Shown: in pieces, positions 42,454-51,309 of the stretch | How the letters are laid out: each line of letters starts with the position of its first letter | How positions within the stretch are numbered: the first letter of the stretch is position 1 | Assembly (NCBI GenBank): GCA_963753585.1 | Contig: CAVWCU010000001.1 | Location: 1,488,001-1,552,000, forward strand | Length of the DNA stretch: 64,000 bases | From: VRUE01 sp963753585 | GTDB taxonomy: Bacteria > Actinomycetota > Thermoleophilia > Solirubrobacterales > 70-9 | Direction: 5' to 3' | The notes under the pieces: generated by a model | Seen by the model: only the letters and a program-made list of their open reading frames with translations | Databases searched by the model: none | Told to the model about the DNA's origin: nothing | Made by a program: the position numbers and the translations under genes

Positions 42454-44001
42454 ATGGAGACAGCCGGCGGCGCCAGGAACAGCAAGCTGATCCTCGCGGC
42501 GATGATCTTCGCCGTCTCGATGACCTTCATCGACATGACGATCGTCGCGATCGCCGTGCCCAGCCTGCAGGACGACCTCTCGCTCTCCTCCACCGGGGTG
42601 CAGTGGATCGTCAACGGCTACCTGCTCTCGCTCTCGGCCCTGTTCGCCTTCGGCGGGCGACTCGCCGACGTCGCCGGCCACCGCAGCATGGTTGTGCTGG
42701 GCGTGATCGTTTTCGCCACCGCCTCGGCGCTCTGCGGCGCCACCCCCACCGGGAGTCTCGACGAGGCCTGGATCGTCACCTTCCGGGTGATCCAGGGCGC
42801 CGGCGCGGCGATCATGTTCCCGGCGGCGCTGGCGATCGTCCTCGGCGCCTTCCCGGTCAGCGAGCGGGGCCGCGCGATGGCGATCTTCTTCGCGATCACG
42901 GGGGGCCTCACCTCGATCGGCCCACTCGCCGGCGGCTACCTGGTCGAAGTCAGCTGGCGGGCGATCTTCTGGGTCAACATCCCAGTCGCGATCATCGCCC
43001 TCGTCCTCACCGCGATCTCCAAGCCCGAGAACAAAAAGCAGCCGGCCCCGCTTGACTACCGCGGCGCGGTGCTGGTCTCGGGTGGGATGGGCCTCGCAGT
43101 GCTCGGCCTGCAGCAGTCGAGCGTCTGGGGCTGGGGCAGTGCGATCACCTGGATCTGCATCGCCGCCGGCCTGGCCCTGCTCGCCGCCTTCGTCCTCTTT
43201 GAGCTGCGCATCGCCAACCCGCTGATCCGCGTGCGGATCTTCCAGAACCGAGCCTTTGCGGTCGACAACGCCATCCTCTTCCTGCTGATGATCCCCTTCG
43301 TCCCGCTCTTCTTCTTCGCCAGCATGTACGCGCAGATCTCGCTCGGCGAAAGCGCCTCGGAAACCGGGCTCTATCTGCTGATCTTCTTCGCCGGCTTCGC
43401 CGTCGCCTCGCAGTGGGGCGGCAGGGTCCTCGACCGCGTCGGCGCCCGCCGGTCGGTGGTCCCCGGCTGCGCGGTGGCGGCGGTCGGCTTCTATCTCTGG
43501 GCGGGCTCGCTGCCCGATCTCTCGGTCAGCGCACAGTGGCAGTACATCGTGCTCACCGGAGCCGGCATCGGCCTCGTGCTGGCCCCAGCGAACACCGACG
43601 CGCTCAACCGGGTGCCGGCCAGCCGCTACGGCGAGGCGACGGGAATCACCCAGACGGTCCGGAACTTCGGCTCCAGCCTCGGCATGGCGGTCCTGGGCAC
43701 GATCCTGATCCTCGAGAACAAGGCGAACCTGGAGTCGACGCTCGGCGCCGAGGGGATCCCCAAGGAGAAGGCCGACCAGATCGCCGACTCGATCAGCCAG
43801 GGCAGCTCCAACAGCAGCGCCGGCTTCGCCGAAATCGCCGGCAGCCAGGCGAAGCAGCTCTACGCCGCCGTCCAGCATGACTTCGCGCTCGCGTCCCGCA
43901 CCGTCTTCTACGCGATGGCCGGCGTGATGGCCGTGGCCTTCGTCGTCTCCCTGATCGCGATGCCCGCCGGCAAGGCGGAGGAAACGGTCGAGGATCGTTA
44001 G
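42454..44001 (+). CDS. MFS exporter, DHA2 (EmrB/QacA) family
   Basis: 515 aa, 14 helices. Motif FAFGGRLADVAGHRSMVVLG is MFS motif A; AITGGLTSIGPLAGGYLVE is motif C of drug:proton antiporters. I prefer ATG 42454 (METAGGARNSKLIL), which puts the first helix 10 residues in and has GCGGA upstream; an in-frame ATG at 42382 would add 24 polar residues. Paralogous to the exporter at 28.1 kb. Substrate unknown. Confidence 0.87.
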   Translation: METAGGARNSKLILAAMIFAVSMTFIDMTIVAIAVPSLQDDLSLSSTGVQWIVNGYLLSLSALFAFGGRLADVAGHRSMVVLGVIVFATASALCGATPTGSLDEAWIVTFRVIQGAGAAIMFPAALAIVLGAFPVSERGRAMAIFFAITGGLTSIGPLAGGYLVEVSWRAIFWVNIPVAIIALVLTAISKPENKKQPAPLDYRGAVLVSGGMGLAVLGLQQSSVWGWGSAITWICIAAGLALLAAFVLFELRIANPLIRVRIFQNRAFAVDNAILFLLMIPFVPLFFFASMYAQISLGESASETGLYLLIFFAGFAVASQWGGRVLDRVGARRSVVPGCAVAAVGFYLWAGSLPDLSVSAQWQYIVLTGAGIGLVLAPANTDALNRVPASRYGEATGITQTVRNFGSSLGMAVLGTILILENKANLESTLGAEGIPKEKADQIADSISQGSSNSSAGFAEIAGSQAKQLYAAVQHDFALASRTVFYAMAGVMAVAFVVSLIAMPAGKAEETVEDR

Positions 44002-44010
44002 ATTGCGCGC

Positions 44011-44607
44011 GTGAAACTTCTTGCCTTCAGCGACCTGCACTGCAACCTGAAACGGGCGGGGCAGCTGGTCAAGATGTCTGAGAAAGCCGACGTCGTGATC
44101 GGCGCCGGCGATTTCGCCTCGGTGCACGAGGGTTTGGAGGAAACGATCGACGTCCTCTCGGCGATCGAAACGCCGACCGTCCTGGTCCCCGGCAACAACG
44201 AGACCGACGACGCCCTGCGCGAGGCCACTGCCGGCTGGAGCGCGGCAACCGTCCTGCACGGGGGTGTGATGACGATCGCGGGTGTCGAGTTCTTCGGCCT
44301 CGGCGCCGGCATTCCGGTGACGCCGTGGGAGTGGAGCTTCGACCTCGACGAGGAGAAGGCAGCCGTGATGCTCACCCTCTGCCCGCGAGACGCCGTCCTC
44401 GTCCTGCACTCGCCGCCCAACGGCCACTGCGACTCCAATGGCTCCGGCGATCATTTCGGCAGCCAGGCGCTGCTACGCACGATCGAGGAAAAGGAACCGC
44501 GCCTGGCGGTCTGCGGTCACATCCACGAGTCGTGGGGATGCACGAGCAAGGTCGGCAAGACGCCGATCCACAACCTGGGCCCGAAAGGCACCTGGCTCGA
44601 GGTCTAG
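44011..44607 (+). CDS. Calcineurin-like metallophosphoesterase
   Basis: 198 aa. Metal-binding motifs in order: AFSDLHCN (DxH), GAGDFA (GD), PGNNE (GNxE form), HSPPNGH and CGHIHE (GHxH). This is a compact di-metal phosphoesterase. The GTG start lies 9 bases after the MFS stop, so it is likely co-transcribed. The substrate (nucleotide, phosphodiester or protein) is not clear. Confidence 0.85.
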   Translation: MKLLAFSDLHCNLKRAGQLVKMSEKADVVIGAGDFASVHEGLEETIDVLSAIETPTVLVPGNNETDDALREATAGWSAATVLHGGVMTIAGVEFFGLGAGIPVTPWEWSFDLDEEKAAVMLTLCPRDAVLVLHSPPNGHCDSNGSGDHFGSQALLRTIEEKEPRLAVCGHIHESWGCTSKVGKTPIHNLGPKGTWLEV

Positions 44608-44627
44608 CGGTTGCCGGTCGGCCGGCG

Positions 44628-45266
44628 CTAGGCGGCGACGCGGTACTTGAGGTGGGTGACGCCGGGCGCTTCGATTGCCTCGGCCTGCTCGAGGTCGACC
44701 CCGGCAACGTTCTCGAAGAGGCGCCTGCCGTCGCCGAGCAGCAGGGGCACGACGTTCAGCTGCACTTCGTCGAGCAGGCCGGCCGCCAGGTACTGCTGGG
44801 CGACGTCGGCACCGCCGCCGAGGGAGATGTCCTTGCCGCCCGCAGCCTCCCTCGCCTGCTCGAGCGCCGACTCGATCCCCTCGGTGACGAAGGTGAAGGT
44901 GGTGCCCCCCTCCATCTCCAAGGGCTCCCGCGCGTGGTGGGTGAGGACGAAGACGGGGGTGTGGAACGGCGGGTCATCGCCCCACCACCCGTTCCAGGGC
45001 TCCTCGCCCCAGGGTCCCGGCCCCCCGCCGAACATGTTGCGGCCCATCACCGTGGCGCCGACGCTGTCGATCGCCTCTTCGAGAACCGCGCTGCTCGCGT
45101 TGGTCTCACCGCCCTCGCAACCGTGCGAGCGACGCCACGCCTCCAGCTTGATTACCCACTCGTGCAGCTGCTCGCCACCTTCCCCCAGCGGGTTCTCCAC
45201 GCTCGGGTTCGGCCCGGCGACGAAGCCGTCGAGCGAGATCGAGATCTGAAACCTGAACCGGCTCAT
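44628..45266 (-). CDS. Dihydrofolate-reductase-like (RibD C-terminal) protein
   Basis: 212 aa RibD_C/DHFR fold. It opens with FRFQISISLDGFVAGPN, the family start, and has ATVMGRNMFGGG and DISLGGGADVAQQYLAAGLLDE, the NADPH-binding Gly motif. The ending VNVVPLLLGDGRRLFE is typical. Proteins of this class are abundant in actinobacteria, and most have no known substrate. Confidence 0.85.
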   Translation of the reverse strand: MSRFRFQISISLDGFVAGPNPSVENPLGEGGEQLHEWVIKLEAWRRSHGCEGGETNASSAVLEEAIDSVGATVMGRNMFGGGPGPWGEEPWNGWWGDDPPFHTPVFVLTHHAREPLEMEGGTTFTFVTEGIESALEQAREAAGGKDISLGGGADVAQQYLAAGLLDEVQLNVVPLLLGDGRRLFENVAGVDLEQAEAIEAPGVTHLKYRVAA

Positions 45267-45298
45267 AGCTGGACAACGATGTTACGCAGAGCCCGACT

Positions 45299-45589
45299 TC
45301 AGGCGGCGGGCGCTGTGGGCTCGTGCCCCTCGAAGAGCTTGCCGGCGCGGATCCGCTCGGCCATGTCCTTCGATTCTTCGCGATAGGCGCTGCCGTCCTC
45401 GAACTCGATCGTCGGGTACTTGTTCTGACCCGAGATCCGCTTCAAGTCCTCGCGCTTGCCCGGCCGCAGCGGTCCCTTGACCACCTCGTACTCGATTCCC
45501 TGCTCGTCGAGTGCCCTCTGCACCCGCGCGCACGGGTGCGCATCCATCTTGGCCCACATGACCGAGCAGCGATGAAGCTTGACCGCCAT
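45299..45589 (-). CDS. Glutathione S-transferase N-terminal-like (thioredoxin-fold) protein
   Basis: 96 aa from the inner ATG (MAVKLHRCSVMWAKM). Only the thioredoxin-like half is present: strand KLHRC, helix HPCARVQRALDEQGI, strand YEVVKGP, then cis-Pro KYPTIEFEDG and the Ser-containing YREESKD. There is no C-terminal helical GST domain. Catalytic role uncertain: glutathione is not expected in this phylum, so another thiol or mere binding is possible. Confidence 0.75.
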   Translation of the reverse strand: MAVKLHRCSVMWAKMDAHPCARVQRALDEQGIEYEVVKGPLRPGKREDLKRISGQNKYPTIEFEDGSAYREESKDMAERIRAGKLFEGHEPTAPAA

Positions 45590-45685
45590 CGGGGGCAAGC
45601 CTATCCGTTTCGGAGCGCAGGCTGTTAACGATTCAAAAAAGACGTTGGGTGATCGGCGACCGTCTGGAATACTCGCTCGTCAGAG

Positions 45686-47020
45686 ATGAGACCAGCAGGT
45701 CTACCTCCAGGTCCCCCCTACCCCTCGGTTCTGCAGGCCGTCGGATTCTGGACGCGCCCCTTCGCGTTCCTGCGGCAGTGTCGCGAGCGCTACGGCAAGC
45801 GCTTCACGATCAGGCTGCCGGCGACGCCGCCGTTCGTGATGCTGACCGACCCGGCCGAGGCGAAGGAAGTCTTCACCGCCCCGCCCGACGTGCTGCGGCC
45901 GGGCCAGGGCGCGCGCGTCCTCGAGCCGATCGTCGGCACCAACTCGGTCCTCCTGCTCGACGAAGGGGCGCACATGGAGCAGCGCAAGCTGATGCTGCCG
46001 GCGTTCCACGGCGAGCGGATGGAGCGGCTTACGGGCCTGATGGAGGAGGTGACGGCCGAAGAGCTGGCCGGCCTGCCGAGGGACACGGCGGTCGAGCTGC
46101 ACCCGCGGATGCAGGAGCTCACCCTGAAGATCATCCTCCGCGCCGTCTTCGGCCTCGATCCGGGCGCCCGCTTCGACGCGATCCGGGAGCGGCTGCAGGA
46201 GATGCTCGTCTTCGGCGACCGGCCGATCAGCCTGACGCCGCCGCCGAAAGACAGCGTCGTCGCGCGGGTTCTCGAACGGGTCGGGCCGTTTGCGCACTTC
46301 GTCCGCACCCAGGCGGAAGTCGACGAGCTGATCTTCGAGCTGATCGCGGAGCGGCGCCGCGAGGGCGCCGAGCGCGACGACGTGCTGGCGATGCTGCTCG
46401 AGGCCCGGCACGAGGACGGCTCGCCGATGAGCGAGCAGGAGATCCGAGACGAGCTGATGACGCTCCTCGTCGCCGGCCACGAGACGACCGCGACGACGCT
46501 GGCCTGGGCCTTCGAGCGACTGGCGCAGGACCCGAGGGTGCTGGCGCGCCTGGTCGAGGCGGTAGAGGGCGACGACGACGCCTACGTCACGGCGACGATC
46601 CAGGAGACGCTGCGAATCCGGCCAGTGCTACCGAACGTGGCGCCCCGCCTCGTCGTCAAGCCGATCGAGGTCGGCGGCTGGGCCTACCCGACCGGATGCA
46701 GCCTCGTCCTCAACGGCTACCTCCTCCATCACGACCCCGACGTCTACCCCGACCCCTTCGCCTTCCGCCCCGAGCGCTTCCTCGACGAGTCACCGGGCAC
46801 CTACACCTGGATCCCTTTCGGCGGCGGCCGCCGCCGCTGCCTGGGAGCGAGCTTCGCGATGCTCGAGATGAAAATCGTCCTGCGCCAGGCCTTGAGCACG
46901 CTGACGCTCCAGCCCACCAATGAGCCCGAGGTCGCCCGGCGACGAAACATCACGGTGAGGCCCTCAGGCGGCGCCCGCGCGGTGCTGTCGGAGCGCCGGC
47001 GCGCGACTGTGGCTGCGTAG
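45686..47020 (+). CDS. Cytochrome P450
   Basis: 444 aa soluble P450. The I-helix oxygen motif AGHETTATTLAWAFERL is at about 270, the K-helix ExxR is in ETLRIRP, and the heme loop FGGGRRRCLGASFAML holds the Cys thiolate. A short N-terminal Pro-rich region (PAGLPPGPPYP) without a membrane anchor is typical of bacterial enzymes. It closely resembles the P450 at 56.0 kb in motif spelling. No ferredoxin or reductase is adjacent; substrate unknown, perhaps a lipid or terpenoid. Confidence 0.92.
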   Translation: MRPAGLPPGPPYPSVLQAVGFWTRPFAFLRQCRERYGKRFTIRLPATPPFVMLTDPAEAKEVFTAPPDVLRPGQGARVLEPIVGTNSVLLLDEGAHMEQRKLMLPAFHGERMERLTGLMEEVTAEELAGLPRDTAVELHPRMQELTLKIILRAVFGLDPGARFDAIRERLQEMLVFGDRPISLTPPPKDSVVARVLERVGPFAHFVRTQAEVDELIFELIAERRREGAERDDVLAMLLEARHEDGSPMSEQEIRDELMTLLVAGHETTATTLAWAFERLAQDPRVLARLVEAVEGDDDAYVTATIQETLRIRPVLPNVAPRLVVKPIEVGGWAYPTGCSLVLNGYLLHHDPDVYPDPFAFRPERFLDESPGTYTWIPFGGGRRRCLGASFAMLEMKIVLRQALSTLTLQPTNEPEVARRRNITVRPSGGARAVLSERRRATVAA

Positions 47021-47050
47021 CGGCCACGAGCGATCAGCAGATCATTCGTT

Positions 47051-47076
47051 TAGACGATTAAACGTTTAATCGTCTA
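47051..47076. promoter_or_regulatory. Perfect 26-bp palindrome upstream of fic
   Basis: 47051-47076 is identical to its own reverse complement; the half-site is TAGACGATTAAAC, with core TTAAACGTTTAA. It lies 10 bases before the Fic start codon. Perfect two-fold symmetry of this length marks a dimeric regulator site. The Fic protein itself has a winged HTH and is the first candidate. Confidence 0.8.
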
Positions 47077-47086
47077 GCATGATCAC

Positions 47087-48193
47087 ATGCTATTCGCCAC
47101 ACCCGAGATCAACTCGGATCAGAAAGCAAAGCTCAAAGAGCTCGATCAACTGCGCCGTGAGCTAGGGAACGAGTCCGGCCGAGCCATGCCTTGGATGGGC
47201 GCCCTGCGGCGTTCCGTGCGAGCGAGCTCGATCGGGGGGTCTACCTCGATCGAGGGCTTCAGCGTTGCCCCCGAGGTCGCGGAAGCGCTGACCAGCGGCG
47301 CCGACCCCGGGGACGCCGCGGACGAGAACCGGCTGGCGATGTCCTCCTATGCCCGCGCTATGGACCACGTCGGCGCGATGGCGGCTGGCCCCAACTTCCG
47401 CTGGCACGATCGAGTCATCCTCGACCTGCATTTCGACGCCTGCCATTTCCAGATGGACAAGAGACCCGGCAACTGGCGAACAGGGCCAATCGGGGTCACC
47501 GGGGAGGACGGCTCACTTGAGTTCCGCGGCCCGGACGCCGACCAGGTCCCGGGGCTGATGGCCGAGGTTGTCGACTGGCTCGCCCGGGGAGATCTCGATG
47601 CCAATGTCGTCGTCCGGGCAGCAATGGCCCACCTTCACGTCACCTCGGTGCACCCGTTCGAGGACGGCAACGGGCGCGTCGCGCGAATAGTGCAATCGCT
47701 AGTCCTTGCCCTCGAGGGATTGATCTCCCCCGAGTTCTCCTCGATCGAGGAGTACCTGGGGAACAACACCCCCGCCTACTACAAGGCTCTAAGAGACACT
47801 CAGGGCGGCAGCTACCAGCCAGAGCGCGATGCCTCGGGATGGATCGACTTCTGCATCGAGGCCCACCTGGCACAGGCCCACCAGCGCCTCGCCCAGATCA
47901 AGACCGCCGCGGCCCGCTGGACCCTCCTAGAACAACTGGTTGAGGACCGAGGCTGGCCGGACCGCCTCATGATCGCCCTTGAGCAGAGCCTACTCGGCGG
48001 CACCGACCGCATGAAGTACGCGGCAGAAGCCGACGTCTCGCCGGCCACGGTCAGCGCCGACTTCAGGCGCCTCCTCGATGCCGCCCTGGTCGAGCAAGAG
48101 GGCCGCGGACGAAGTACCCGATACCGGGCGCGTATAGCGCTGCGCAAGCAAGTAACACAGGAACTCGAGTCGGAGTCGAGCGAACGCGCCTGA
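47087..48193 (+). CDS. Fic-domain AMP-transferase with C-terminal winged helix
   Basis: 368 aa. The N-terminal inhibitory motif S-x-I-E-G is in GGSTSIEGFSV (class II Fic, self-inhibited). The Fic core HPFEDGNGRVAR carries the catalytic His and anion-binding loop (about 186-197). The C-terminus (KYAAEADVSPATVSADFRRLLDAALV) is a winged HTH. Such proteins AMPylate targets and can bind their own promoter. A perfect palindrome lies just upstream. Its last three codons overlap the 3' end of the split tRNA-Arg remnant on the other strand, so it lies at the edge of the island but outside it. Confidence 0.9.
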   Translation: MLFATPEINSDQKAKLKELDQLRRELGNESGRAMPWMGALRRSVRASSIGGSTSIEGFSVAPEVAEALTSGADPGDAADENRLAMSSYARAMDHVGAMAAGPNFRWHDRVILDLHFDACHFQMDKRPGNWRTGPIGVTGEDGSLEFRGPDADQVPGLMAEVVDWLARGDLDANVVVRAAMAHLHVTSVHPFEDGNGRVARIVQSLVLALEGLISPEFSSIEEYLGNNTPAYYKALRDTQGGSYQPERDASGWIDFCIEAHLAQAHQRLAQIKTAAARWTLLEQLVEDRGWPDRLMIALEQSLLGGTDRMKYAAEADVSPATVSADFRRLLDAALVEQEGRGRSTRYRARIALRKQVTQELESESSERA

Positions 48194-48224
48194 CAGGATT
48201 CGAACCTGCCTTCGGTTTCGTAGA
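48186..48224 (-). pseudogene. 3' half of a split tRNA-Arg(ACG)
   Basis: On the minus strand this reads anticodon loop CTACGAA, stem ACCG, T-arm CAGGTTCGAATCCTG and acceptor CAGGCGC. No 5' half precedes it here. Its acceptor pairs with GCGCCTG of the fragment at 53196-53234, so both come from one gene. Confidence 0.9.
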
Positions 48225-48572
48225 ACGATCCGGACCCTCCCCAGCCTGCCGCTCTGGAGAGCCGTTTTCGCCCTACATTCCCTGCCAGGGAGCGGTTTGG
48301 CTTTCGCGGAAGCACCCACTCGATACCGCTCTCCGCCCTTATGCGCCCTCTCGGAAGGGCGGAATCGGGGCCATCACTAGAAGTCCCGAAAACGCCGCCT
48401 CACTAGAAACCCCGGTCGAGCATGGCCACGTAGCGCTCTCAGCCAGCTACGCCGCCCGAGTGCCCAGGATGGTCCATCCTACGTTCGACGCCTGCAAGCC
48501 AGTGAGCGTGGCGCGCCGCTGAGCGTGGAGAGATTTTCACACTAAACCAAAACTGCTATATGCTCGCGGACA
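48225..48572. other. Gene-free left end of the island
   Basis: About 350 bases without a credible gene. It holds the 19-bp repeat copy at 48353-48371, and a -10-like TATATG (48557-48562) preceded by TTTCAC (48535-48540, 16-base spacer) just before the next gene. The phrase CACTAGAA occurs twice (near 48377 and 48402). No tRNA 5' half is found here. Confidence 0.5.
48353..48371 (+). repeat. 19-bp direct repeat, left copy
   Basis: GGAAGGGCGGAATCGGGGC, identical to 53089-53107 and in the same orientation. Both copies are just inside the island ends. Confidence 0.85.
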
Positions 48573-49298
48573 ATGTCGCAACCAACGCAGGCTGCAAAGG
48601 ACAAAGCGTTCCGGGCTCAAAACGCCGCACAGTCCACAGCGGTAACGGCCGGAGGAGGAGCCTGCGTCAGTGCTCTCATTCCGGGTGCCGGCATCTTCAT
48701 AGCGGCGGGTGTCGGAGCCGTCGCGACCGTCGCCGGTCTTTACGCCATCAGGCTTGGCAAGATCGTTCACGATCCACCACGTGATGATTACTCGCTAGCT
48801 ACCACGATCCGCGAGTCCACCATCGACACCGATATTGTCGGCGGCACCGCCATCGAGGTGACGGCTGCCGATCTGGTACGGGAAGTGGACCAAACCACTC
48901 GCTTGCTGGATGGCATGATCGTTGCCCTTGAGCGCTCCGCCGGGGCTGAACTTGCCAGCGACTTCGAGATGGTCGAGGCTCGCAACGTCGAGGTGTTCGA
49001 GTTCGCTCAGATGGCCAGCCAAAGCCTTCGTGCGTCAGGCGAGTTTGCCAAGCCGTTTCAAGATGCCTTGGAGGAACTGCACGGCGAGATCCTTGCGCGC
49101 ATGGACGAGGCAGGAGTTCCCCGAACCTATCTGCGACCGACCGAGGGACCGATCTCCGAGGACCCAGTGGCCGACATTATCGCTGCGATGGGCTCGATGG
49201 CTGAGAGCGACTACGAATTCGGGTATTACCTCGAATCGGCGGTCGCCGACCGATCACTGATCGAGCCATCCGAGGGTCTGTCGGCCGGGGCTGGATAG
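48573..49298 (+). CDS. Unknown island protein with N-terminal membrane hairpin
   Basis: 241 aa. Residues about 24-62 contain two Gly/Ala-rich hydrophobic stretches (TAVTAGGGACVSALIPGAGIF and AAGVGAVATVAGLYAI). The rest is acidic and helical (ADLVREVDQTTRLLDGMIVALERSAGAE). A candidate promoter (TTTCAC/TATATG) lies 11-38 bases upstream. Codon use is less GC-biased than in flanking chromosome, consistent with transfer. I do not recognise a family. Its 3' end overlaps the convergent DUF3987 remnant by 73 bases. Confidence 0.6.
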   Translation: MSQPTQAAKDKAFRAQNAAQSTAVTAGGGACVSALIPGAGIFIAAGVGAVATVAGLYAIRLGKIVHDPPRDDYSLATTIRESTIDTDIVGGTAIEVTAADLVREVDQTTRLLDGMIVALERSAGAELASDFEMVEARNVEVFEFAQMASQSLRASGEFAKPFQDALEELHGEILARMDEAGVPRTYLRPTEGPISEDPVADIIAAMGSMAESDYEFGYYLESAVADRSLIEPSEGLSAGAG

Positions 49299-50456
49299 CG
49301 CTCCTTCTTTGAGAAGGCAAGCCCTCGCTCTGCCAAGGCGTGAAGCGCTCGCTCGATCTCCTCGGCGCTCCGATGCCTTCCAAAGACGGCGTGGACTTCC
49401 TTCAACCGCATGCCTTTGGGCGATTCGCGAAGGTGAGCAAGAAGCGAATCGGCGGTCGGATCGCCGAGAGCGCTCCCGAAGATCAACGCGGCCGAATCTG
49501 CTGCGTATCGCCAGACTTGTGCTGGGGCCTCGCGCGATGATGGGGCCCAAAAGACCAGGCGGCGGAGTTGACAGCTCCTCGTAAACCGAACCCCAAAACA
49601 CCCGAGCCTCTTGAGTGAAACCGAGCCTTTTGCTCGTGTGGTTGGACAGGACTGCGTCCAGACGATTCACGAATGGCGTCCAGTCCACACTCTCGAGGTC
49701 GCCACCGAACGGCAGCGACTTAGAGTGTTTCGCGTAGACCCAGATGCGGTTTGCGAAACCGTTGGCTTGCTCTGTTGCGGTCAACTTGCGCCGCAACTCC
49801 TCAACGGTGATATGCCCGATAAGGCTCACATGTGCCTTGGTGGCGGTCACCCGATCCCTCTTGACGAGCGTGTCGAGCTTGCCGCCGTCCCAGGCCTGGC
49901 GCAAGACGTGGCTGAGCATATTTCCGCTGTTACTCATCCGCTCAAGCACAGATGCCAGCTCTGTCTCTACGACGAGCAACCGCTTGTCTTCGATGCCGTC
50001 TGAACCGTCCTCGGCTGCGTCACGAACCTGGGCAATCAACCCCTCCCCCGAGGATGCCCCGTTCTTGATCCGGTCGGCCCACTCGGGGTCGGCCTGCTCG
50101 ACAAGTCGTCGCGCCTGACCCCATGAGCTGCCCTTGCGAGCGCTCGCGGTCTCGCCGACGATGGCGACGAACAGGTTGCAGGGGTGGCGGTCTGCCTCGA
50201 CACGAAAGCAAGGACCAGAACCGATCGCATTGCCGACCGCGGCCAGGAACTGCACCAGGATCGCCGCCGGGTCGGCCTCGCTGTGGGGCTCAATCGCTCG
50301 GACGATCTCTCCGGCGAGACCGTGAAAGGCCTCCTCCCCCAGCGGTACAAGCTCCGCCGGTTTCCTCGGCTCTGGGACGGTACGGACGATTGGCCGGTGA
50401 GATCCCCGCTTCGGCACCGACCGACGGGGCGGCTGTGCTTTCCGTCTGGCCGTCAT
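49226..50456 (-). pseudogene. DUF3987 (helicase/primase-like) protein, frameshifted and internally deleted
   Basis: The first about 300 residues match DUF3987 proteins of actinobacterial elements: PLGEEAFHGLAGEIVRAIEP, FRVEADRHPCNLFVAIVGE and the Walker-A-like GETASARKGSS. After GLLGPIIARG the frame is lost near 49535. A shift restores APAQVWRYAADSAALIFGSA and the C-terminal winged-helix part (MRLKEVHAVFGRHRSAEEIE) to a stop at 49226. The join also seems to lack about 25-30 residues usually found between the ARAEAQ strand and the following helix. It overlaps the excisionase gene as ATGA. Probably replication function, now dead. Confidence 0.7.
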
Positions 50457-50670
50457 CGCTCGGGATCAGGCTCAAAGGAATACTCCTCAAGCCAGGCGTC
50501 AAGCCGAGCTGAGTCAAGCGCAGCCGCGCCGAGCGGCCAGGTCCGAGCTTTATGAACGGGATGCGACGTTCCTCTACGAGCCGCCGGATGTGGCGCGTAG
50601 TCGTGCCAAGGTACGCGGCCGCGCCCTCTACGTCGAGCAGTGCGCCCCGAGGGGGATGAGTCGTTGACAT
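50453..50670 (-). pseudogene. Excisionase-type HTH protein, frameshifted
   Basis: Strong AGGAGG before ATG 50668-50670. The reading LDVEGAAAYLGTTTRHIRRL and RRIPFIKLGPGRSARLR is the MerR-like excisionase HTH. One missing base near 50514 changes the frame; restored, it continues DSARLDAWLEEYSFEPDPER and stops at 50453-50455, overlapping the DUF3987 start as ATGA. As written the frame runs on into meaningless sequence. Such Xis genes normally accompany a tyrosine integrase, which is absent here. Confidence 0.75.
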
Positions 50671-50988
50671 TGGGCCTCCTGCAAGCGGCAGCTCGCTCGG
50701 CTTCCAAACGGCCCTGCCGCTCTCGCGGGCGATTCAGAAGTCGAGCCGGGCGCAATGCTCGATGCGGGAGTCGTCAACTCTCCTCAAACGGATGAGGCTC
50801 GCGCCTAACCACCGTCCTACGGTCCCTGTCCGCCTACGGGCGACTTGAGCGCAGCATAGCCAAGAAGGCTTTCAGGCACGGGCAAAAGGCGGTCGCCGAC
50901 CAGGCTCCGCGCCGTCTAGAATCCCGAATCTGCATCGTGGCCGCGTCCGTGAGGCCGACAGAGGGTCTGGCCACGATTTGCAGAACAA
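50671..50988. other. Gene-free stretch before the island tRNA
   Basis: 318 bases with no convincing gene. The excisionase ribosome site is at its left edge. Several short inverted repeats (TGGCCGCG/TGGCCACG region near 50939-50974) lie upstream of the tRNA and may include its promoter. Nothing else seen. Confidence 0.5.
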
Positions 50989-51062
50989 GCGCCCGTAGCT
51001 CAGTTGGATAGAGCGTTGGTCTACGAAACCAAAGGTCACAGGTTCGAATCCTGTCGGGCGCG
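50989..51062 (+). tRNA. tRNA-Arg (anticodon ACG), carried inside the island
   Basis: Complete cloverleaf: acceptor GCGCCCG/CGGGCGC, D-arm GCTC-AGTTGGATA-GAGC, anticodon stem TTGGT/ACCAA around loop CTACGAA, variable AGGTC, T-arm ACAGG-TTCGAAT-CCTGT, discriminator G. No encoded CCA. It differs from the split chromosomal tRNA in acceptor and anticodon-stem pairs, with compensating changes, so it is an independent gene and not a rearranged half. It probably reads CGU/CGC/CGA Arg codons after A34 deamination. Confidence 0.95.
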
Positions 51063-51309
51063 TTGAACGCTCACCACAGCGATGCCAAGATGCCACCGAG
51101 CGTCGCTTTCTTTTGGATCTTGTCCCTCCCTTTGGCAAGACCAAGATCTGCCCAAATCCGTGTTTTTCGCCGCTCTATAGCGCTCCTCCTGTAGATGGGA
51201 GCCACACAAAACACCCACGTAGTGCTCTATAATTTGCAGTGGCGTCTCCAGTCGGAGTCGTCATCGAAACTCTCCGCGCCGATGGCCCGGGGATCTACAA
51301 GGAGCAAAC

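Noticed and set aside
48186..51062. The left tRNA half and the island tRNA as an attL/attR pair.
   Set aside because: They are on opposite strands and differ at several bases, whereas the left and right halves are on one strand with pairing acceptors, so they are the true pair.
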